Part shown: in pieces, positions 60,195 through 64,000 of the stretch
Position numbering within the stretch: position 1 is the stretch's first letter
How the letters are laid out: each line of letters starts with the position of its first letter
Origin: Rhizobium sp. Root1220
GTDB lineage: Bacteria; Pseudomonadota; Alphaproteobacteria; Rhizobiales; Rhizobiaceae
Direction of reading: 5' to 3'
Assembly (NCBI RefSeq): GCF_001426265.1
Contig: NZ_LMDG01000032.1
Span: 303,900-367,899, forward strand
DNA length: 64,000 nt
The notes under the pieces: model-generated
Told to the model about the DNA's origin: nothing
Database searches by the model: none
The model's input: only the letters and a program-made list of their open reading frames with translations
Program-made: the position numbers and the translations under genes

Positions 60195-60950
60195 TCAACC
60201 CTGGAACTGGTGAAAGTGAATGACCAGTGAATCCGGCTCGGCGATGACGATCGAATAGAGCGGCGGCTCGAAGCAGTTGGTGGTCTGCGGCGAGACGAAA
60301 TCGAGCGCCGTCTGGTGGTTGGTGCTACGCAGGATGGTGAAGGGGATGCCCTGCCGGTTGCCGGTGACGAGCCGGTGGAAATGCCCGGCGAAGACGTGGC
60401 GGACATCGCCATGCGCGGTCATCAGGTCGAAGAAAGGCTGCGGATCGGCAAGGCCGATGCTGTCGAGTGCCGGGAGATGCACCTTTGCCGGCGGATGATG
60501 CATGAAGAGATAGACCGGGCGACCGCGTGCCTCCTCCAGTCGCGCCGCCAGCCACGCGAGTCGCGCCGGGCAGAGCCTGCCCGTCACCTTGCCGTCGTTG
60601 AGCGTGTCGAGCGCGATGACCCGACCGTGCTGGAGGTCGATCGCCGCATGGGCGAAGCCGTCGGGCGTCACATGATCCGGAAAGGCGGCGGAAAAGTTCG
60701 CGCGGTCGTCGTGGTTGCCGAGCAGCAGGCGTGTTTGCAGCGGGAAGCGCGAAAGCCGTTCCTTCAGGGCCGCATAGGTGTCCGGCGTGCCGGTCTCGGA
60801 AAGGTCGCCGGAAACAACGACAAGCGCTGCATCGGCATGAAACCGCTCGATATCAGCGAGGCAGGCGTTGACGCGGGCGAGCGGATCGAGGCCTAGCAGC
60901 GTCTCGCCTGGCGGCATCAGGTGGAGGTCGGAAACATGGATCAGTTTCAT
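60195..60950 (-). CDS. Metallophosphoesterase (CpdA/GpdQ-like phosphodiesterase)
   Basis: 251 aa, cytoplasmic. Dimetal phosphoesterase motifs in order: ISDLHL-type VSDLHLMPPG, VVSGDLSETG, LLGNHDDR, FMHHPPAKV and FAGHFHRL. This pattern fits CpdA, 3',5'-cAMP phosphodiesterase, and GpdQ-type glycerophosphodiesterases. Its ATG at 60950 overlaps the phosphatase stop (ATGA). The open frame that reaches further upstream overlaps the phosphatase and is not real. Next to a phosphatase and an ABC importer it more likely cleaves an imported phosphodiester than cAMP. Confidence 0.92.
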   Translation of the reverse strand: MKLIHVSDLHLMPPGETLLGLDPLARVNACLADIERFHADAALVVVSGDLSETGTPDTYAALKERLSRFPLQTRLLLGNHDDRANFSAAFPDHVTPDGFAHAAIDLQHGRVIALDTLNDGKVTGRLCPARLAWLAARLEEARGRPVYLFMHHPPAKVHLPALDSIGLADPQPFFDLMTAHGDVRHVFAGHFHRLVTGNRQGIPFTILRSTNHQTALDFVSPQTTNCFEPPLYSIVIAEPDSLVIHFHQFQG

Positions 60951-61768
60951 GCGATAGCCCGTTCGTCCTGTAGCGAGCGGTCGATAAGCTGCAGCAGCTC
61001 GTCGCGCACCTGGGATGCAGCGGCGATCACCGGTCCGCCGGTCAGTAGCGTGCCGTTTTTGCCGGGGAAATCCTCCGTCCAGCCGCCGGCCTCGCGGATC
61101 ATCAAAAGGCCCGCCATGCAGTCCCAGGCGTTGATGTGCGGCTCGTAATAGCCGGCAAGCCGGCCGCAGGCGACTTCGGCGAGCATAAGCGCGCCGGAGC
61201 CGTTGCGGATGAACATGCCGCCCGCCTCGAGCAGTAGGTGGATGAAGCGCGACACCTGCTTCACCGGGATGCGGAAATTGGCGCCGACGCCGAGAAGGCC
61301 GGTGGCGATAGCCGTCTTGCCGTCGACGCGCATCGGCTTGCCGTTTAGGAAAGCGCCGCCGTCCTTGCGGGCGACAAAGAGGTCGCCGGTGGTCGGTTGG
61401 CAGATGAGGCCGAGCACGGCCCCGTCGCCCCGCATGACGGCGATCGAGATGCACCACTGGTCGATGCCGTGCACGAAGCAGCTCGTGCCGTCGATCGGAT
61501 CGACAACCCAGAGATAGCCGGAAGGCCCTTCGAGCAGTCCTTCCTCCTCGCCGAGCACGCCGTCATCCGGAAAAGTGGCGGCGATCCGCGCGCGGATCAT
61601 CGCTTCCACCGCCTTGTCGGCCTCGCTGACGACATCCTGGCCGTTCAGCTTCTCGCCGGTCGCAAGCTTTGAAAGATCGGAAAAATAGGACAGCGCCGTC
61701 TCGGCGGCTTCGAGAATAATCCCTCTGGCAAGCACGAAGCGGGAGTCATCCGGGAATTCGCAATGCAT
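60947..61768 (-). CDS. Inositol-monophosphatase-family phosphatase
   Basis: 273 aa, Mg-dependent, Li-sensitive family. Motifs: DVVSEADKAVE, GEEEG, WVVDPIDGTSCFVHG and INAWDCMAGLLMIREAGG. The substrate may be a sugar or inositol monophosphate, or PAP. The ATG at 61768 is chosen from family length; its ribosome site is weak. It overlaps the phosphodiesterase gene and follows the LacI regulator by 13 bases, suggesting it removes the phosphate left after phosphodiester cleavage. Confidence 0.92.
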   Translation of the reverse strand: MHCEFPDDSRFVLARGIILEAAETALSYFSDLSKLATGEKLNGQDVVSEADKAVEAMIRARIAATFPDDGVLGEEEGLLEGPSGYLWVVDPIDGTSCFVHGIDQWCISIAVMRGDGAVLGLICQPTTGDLFVARKDGGAFLNGKPMRVDGKTAIATGLLGVGANFRIPVKQVSRFIHLLLEAGGMFIRNGSGALMLAEVACGRLAGYYEPHINAWDCMAGLLMIREAGGWTEDFPGKNGTLLTGGPVIAAASQVRDELLQLIDRSLQDERAIA

Positions 61769-61781
61769 GGCGTTCTTTCGG

Positions 61782-62822
61782 TCAGGGTGTGAAGCTCTGG
61801 CGAATGACGAAGTCGGGGATGACCCGTTCATAGGCCGGCGGCAGGTTCGGGTTTTCGAGGCGCCGCTCGACCATCTCGACGGCGCGCAACGCCATGATCT
61901 GCGGGTCCTGCCGGAAGGTCGTCAGCCGATAGCTCAGCCACGCGGCTTCCGGAACGTCGTCGAAGCCGATGACGGCGACATCCTGAGGGATGCGCAGGCC
62001 GAGTTCGGTGCGCACGAAATCCATCAGCCCGAAGGCGATCTGGTCGTTGGCGCAGAAGACGGCGTCGGGCCGCTCGCCGCCAGCAAACAGGGCGCGGGCC
62101 GCCGTCATGCCGCTCTCATAGTCGGAATCGGGGCCGCGGCCGATCGAGACCGAGGCGCCCAGCGCCTCGGCTGCTGCCGTAAACGCGGTCTCGCGCTCGC
62201 GGATGCTCGGCGTTCCGGAATGCGAACCGGCGACGGCGAGGCGACGCCTGCCGCTGTCGAAGAAGGCCGTCGCTGCCTTCCGGGAGGCTTCGGAATTGCC
62301 GGCGCGCACATGGTCGGCGCCGGGCTCGGAACGGCCAATGACGACGAGCGGCTGGCCGTTGCGGTGCGCCAGCTCGAAGAAGCTTTCCGGCGGTGAGCCG
62401 GAGAGGATGATCGTCGCCTCGGCGCGGTGGCCGATCAGCATCTTCTGCGCCGCCAGCATTTCGTCCTCGGTCTGGCCGGTATTGATGAGGATCGGGATGC
62501 TGCCGCGCTGGATCAGCGCCTTGGCGAGGGCGGCGGCGAGGTGGGCACGAAAGCCGACTTCCGGCCGCGTCGCGACGATGCCGACGAGCCGGCTCTGGTT
62601 GGCGAGCACGCCGCGGGCAAGGTCGTTCACGTGATAGCCGAGCTCGTCGGCGGCCTTCAGCACCTTTTCGCGGGTCGCTGGCGCGACGCTGGCGCCGGGC
62701 GTGAAGGTGCGCGAGACGGCCGAGCGCGAGACGCCGGCAAGCTGGGCGACCTGCTCGGCGCTGACGAAGCGCATGCGCTCCTTGCGCTGCTGCTTTTCTT
62801 CTTTCACCGTCTCGTCGTTCAT
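61782..62822 (-). CDS. LacI-family transcriptional regulator (transporter operon)
   Basis: 346 aa. After a charged N-terminus the helix-turn-helix reads SAEQVAQLAGVSRSAVSRTFTPGASVAPATREKV (about 20-53), then hinge GYHVNDLARGVLANQS and a PBP-like sensor domain with DVAVIGFDDVPEAAWLSYRLTTFRQD near the end. It sits between permease and phosphatase genes on the same strand (9 and 13 bases apart) and probably controls the whole transport and hydrolysis operon. Confidence 0.93.
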   Translation of the reverse strand: MNDETVKEEKQQRKERMRFVSAEQVAQLAGVSRSAVSRTFTPGASVAPATREKVLKAADELGYHVNDLARGVLANQSRLVGIVATRPEVGFRAHLAAALAKALIQRGSIPILINTGQTEDEMLAAQKMLIGHRAEATIILSGSPPESFFELAHRNGQPLVVIGRSEPGADHVRAGNSEASRKAATAFFDSGRRRLAVAGSHSGTPSIRERETAFTAAAEALGASVSIGRGPDSDYESGMTAARALFAGGERPDAVFCANDQIAFGLMDFVRTELGLRIPQDVAVIGFDDVPEAAWLSYRLTTFRQDPQIMALRAVEMVERRLENPNLPPAYERVIPDFVIRQSFTP

Positions 62823-62831
62823 TTTGATCTC

Positions 62832-63674
62832 TTAGTGCCCGACGCGGGACAGCACGTCGGCTTTCAGGAATCGCTCCACGATCAGCATAAAGACCAACGA
62901 GGGCACCAGCAGCAAGAGTGCGGTGATGGAGGCGATCTGATAGTTGCCGCCGGAGCCCGCGGTATAGAGAAGCAACGGCAGCATGTTCACGTCGGGCGCG
63001 CCGACGAAATAGCTGCCGGTGAACTCGTCGAGGCTTTCCAGGAACACGAAGATGGCGCTTGCCATCAGCCCGGGGGCCGCAAGCGGCAGGGTGATGTCGA
63101 GGAAGGCGCGCAGGGCGCCGGCGCCGGCCGAGCGGGCCGCCTGCTCAAGCTCGATGTCGATCGCCGAGAAGGCGGCGGTGGCGATCCAGACGGCATAAAC
63201 GAGACCATGCGAGACATGCACCAGCACGACGCCGGGGATCGTGCCGTTCAAATGAATCTCATAGAAAATGCGTGCGACGTTGACGTAGACCGTCAGGTTC
63301 GGAAACGCCTGCGGGATGAGGAAGGCGAGCAGGATGAGGGCGCGGAACGGCAGCTTCAGCCGGGCCAGCGCATAACCCGCCGGGATCGCCAGCAGCAGCG
63401 AGACGACGACGGTGAGCACCGCGACGATCAGCGAGTTGGTGAGCGATTCGACCGCGCCGCCGCGCGGCGCAAAGACGCGCGCCCAGGAGCTGAAGCCGTA
63501 TTCGAGCGGGAAGGTGTGCGGGAAATACCATTTCTCCGCGACCGTCCAGAGCAGCAGATTGAAGAGCGGCCCGAAGATGAAGAAGGCCAGCAGCCCGAAG
63601 ATGATGCCGCGCGGAATCCACCACAGGGCGGCGAGCGGGCGGGACGGAATGGCGATTGCGGCGGCGGTCGTCAT
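62832..63674 (-). CDS. ABC transporter permease (PotC-like, second permease)
   Basis: 280 aa, six membrane helices. The EAA-loop reads EQAARSAGAGALRAFLDITLPLAAPGL. Similar to permeases of the spermidine/iron/phosphonate class that work with a PotB-like partner. The ATG overlaps the stop of the upstream permease (ATGA). Substrate inferred from the neighbours as a phosphodiester or phosphorylated polyol. Confidence 0.92.
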   Translation of the reverse strand: MTTAAAIAIPSRPLAALWWIPRGIIFGLLAFFIFGPLFNLLLWTVAEKWYFPHTFPLEYGFSSWARVFAPRGGAVESLTNSLIVAVLTVVVSLLLAIPAGYALARLKLPFRALILLAFLIPQAFPNLTVYVNVARIFYEIHLNGTIPGVVLVHVSHGLVYAVWIATAAFSAIDIELEQAARSAGAGALRAFLDITLPLAAPGLMASAIFVFLESLDEFTGSYFVGAPDVNMLPLLLYTAGSGGNYQIASITALLLLVPSLVFMLIVERFLKADVLSRVGH

Positions 63675-64000
63675 GCGCGCTCCTTGAGGCTTTGGCGGAG
63701 ATAGATCCAGGCGACCGACGACGCGAGCACCAGCGACACGAGGCCGAGCGCATTGGCGACGCCGTAATCGCCATAGGCATTGACGCGGAAGGCGATGTCG
63801 GCGGTCAGCATGGTTGGCGACTGGGCATTGATCATCAGCGGCACGGAGAGCACCGACATCATGGTGACGAAGGACAGGATGAGGCCGACGGTCAGCGTCA
63901 CGGCGACCTGCGGCACGAGGATTTCGAAGAGCAGCCGCAGCCGCGAGGCGCCGAGATTGCGCGCCGCCTCGATGGTGTCGCGGTTGACAGAGGCCATGGC
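63671..64000 (-). CDS. ABC transporter permease (PotB-like), C-terminal part, runs off right edge
   Basis: The last 109 residues of a permease whose start lies beyond the window. The EAA-loop EAARNLGASRLRLLFEILVPQV is followed by two membrane segments (VAVTLTVGLILSFVTMMSVLSVPLM and GLVSLVLASSVAWIYL). It overlaps the second permease gene by four bases. ATPase and binding-protein genes are presumably upstream, outside the window. Confidence 0.92.
   Translation of the reverse strand, partial: AMASVNRDTIEAARNLGASRLRLLFEILVPQVAVTLTVGLILSFVTMMSVLSVPLMINAQSPTMLTADIAFRVNAYGDYGVANALGLVSLVLASSVAWIYLRQSLKERA

Noticed and set aside
60951..61457. N-terminal extension of the metallophosphoesterase
   Set aside because: It overlaps the phosphatase gene in another frame. 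The ATGA overlap and the opening MKLIHVSDLHL fix the start at 60950.
62427..63704. A 425-codon open frame opposite the LacI and permease genes
   Set aside because: The translation is rich in Arg, Gly, Asp and Glu without structure; the opposite-strand genes are well supported.

Overview
The window looks like part of a secondary replicon (chromid or megaplasmid) of a Rhizobiaceae-type alphaproteobacterium (Sinorhizobium/Ensifer, Rhizobium or Agrobacterium relatives). Reasons: GC-rich coding bias, a minCDE operon preceded by CtrA-type TTAA-N7-TTAAC sites, many solute ABC transporters each with a local regulator, and RTX/type I secretion loci of rhizobial style. No rRNA, tRNA, CRISPR, insertion sequence or replication gene was seen. 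The exact species cannot be told from the sequence alone.

Layout. (1) 1-22.3 kb, all on the minus strand: two type I secretion loci. The first runs from a 2875-aa RTX heme peroxidase, through a 14-bp intergenic hairpin, to a PrtD-type ABC exporter, an RTX protein that carries its own N-terminal membrane segment, and an HlyD/PrsE adaptor, ending at a 12-bp stem terminator. The second has a 1787-aa multidomain protein (dimethylformamidase-large-subunit-like core plus four DUF4082 and three cadherin-like modules), a CobW/G3E metallochaperone GTPase, a 102-aa protein of unknown function and the start of an HlyB-type exporter with a degenerate C39 domain, cut by the window edge. (2) 22.8-25.6 kb: a DUF2188 protein, minC-minD-minE and a small hypothetical gene. 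(3) 25.7-32.0 kb: a catabolic/accessory patch with an alpha/beta hydrolase pseudogene (amber stop next to the catalytic Ser), a Tat-exported chloroperoxidase-like hydrolase, a DUF1348 protein, an unrecognised protein, a GntR regulator, a small HisKA-like remnant and a luciferase-like monooxygenase. (4) 32.4-38.4 kb: cydABDC, a bd-type quinol oxidase with its CydDC assembly exporter. (5) 38.5-42.0 kb: class II aldolase plus haloacid dehalogenase divergent from a LysR regulator, then an aldo/keto reductase. (6) 42.1-50.1 kb: an amide-utilisation operon, amiC-like and amiR-like regulators, two permeases, binding protein, acetamidase/formamidase and fused double ATPase. Its leader holds a recognisable promoter and an intrinsic terminator just ahead of the first gene. 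(7) 50.3-57.9 kb: old-yellow-enzyme reductase, orphan histidine kinase, AT-rich spacer, polyprenyl-phosphate sugar-1-phosphate transferase, rfbC, and a LacI regulator with glycerate 2-kinase. (8) 58.0-64 kb: TetR regulator divergent from a Bcr/CflA drug exporter, then (minus strand) two ABC permeases, a LacI regulator, an inositol-monophosphatase-family phosphatase and a metallophosphodiesterase, a set that reads as uptake and stepwise hydrolysis of a phosphodiester.

The most distinctive points are the membrane-anchored RTX protein encoded between the exporter ATPase and adaptor genes, the amiC/amiR operon with its terminator-containing leader, the giant dimethylformamidase-like protein paired with a metallochaperone, and the phosphodiester uptake/hydrolysis set at the right edge.
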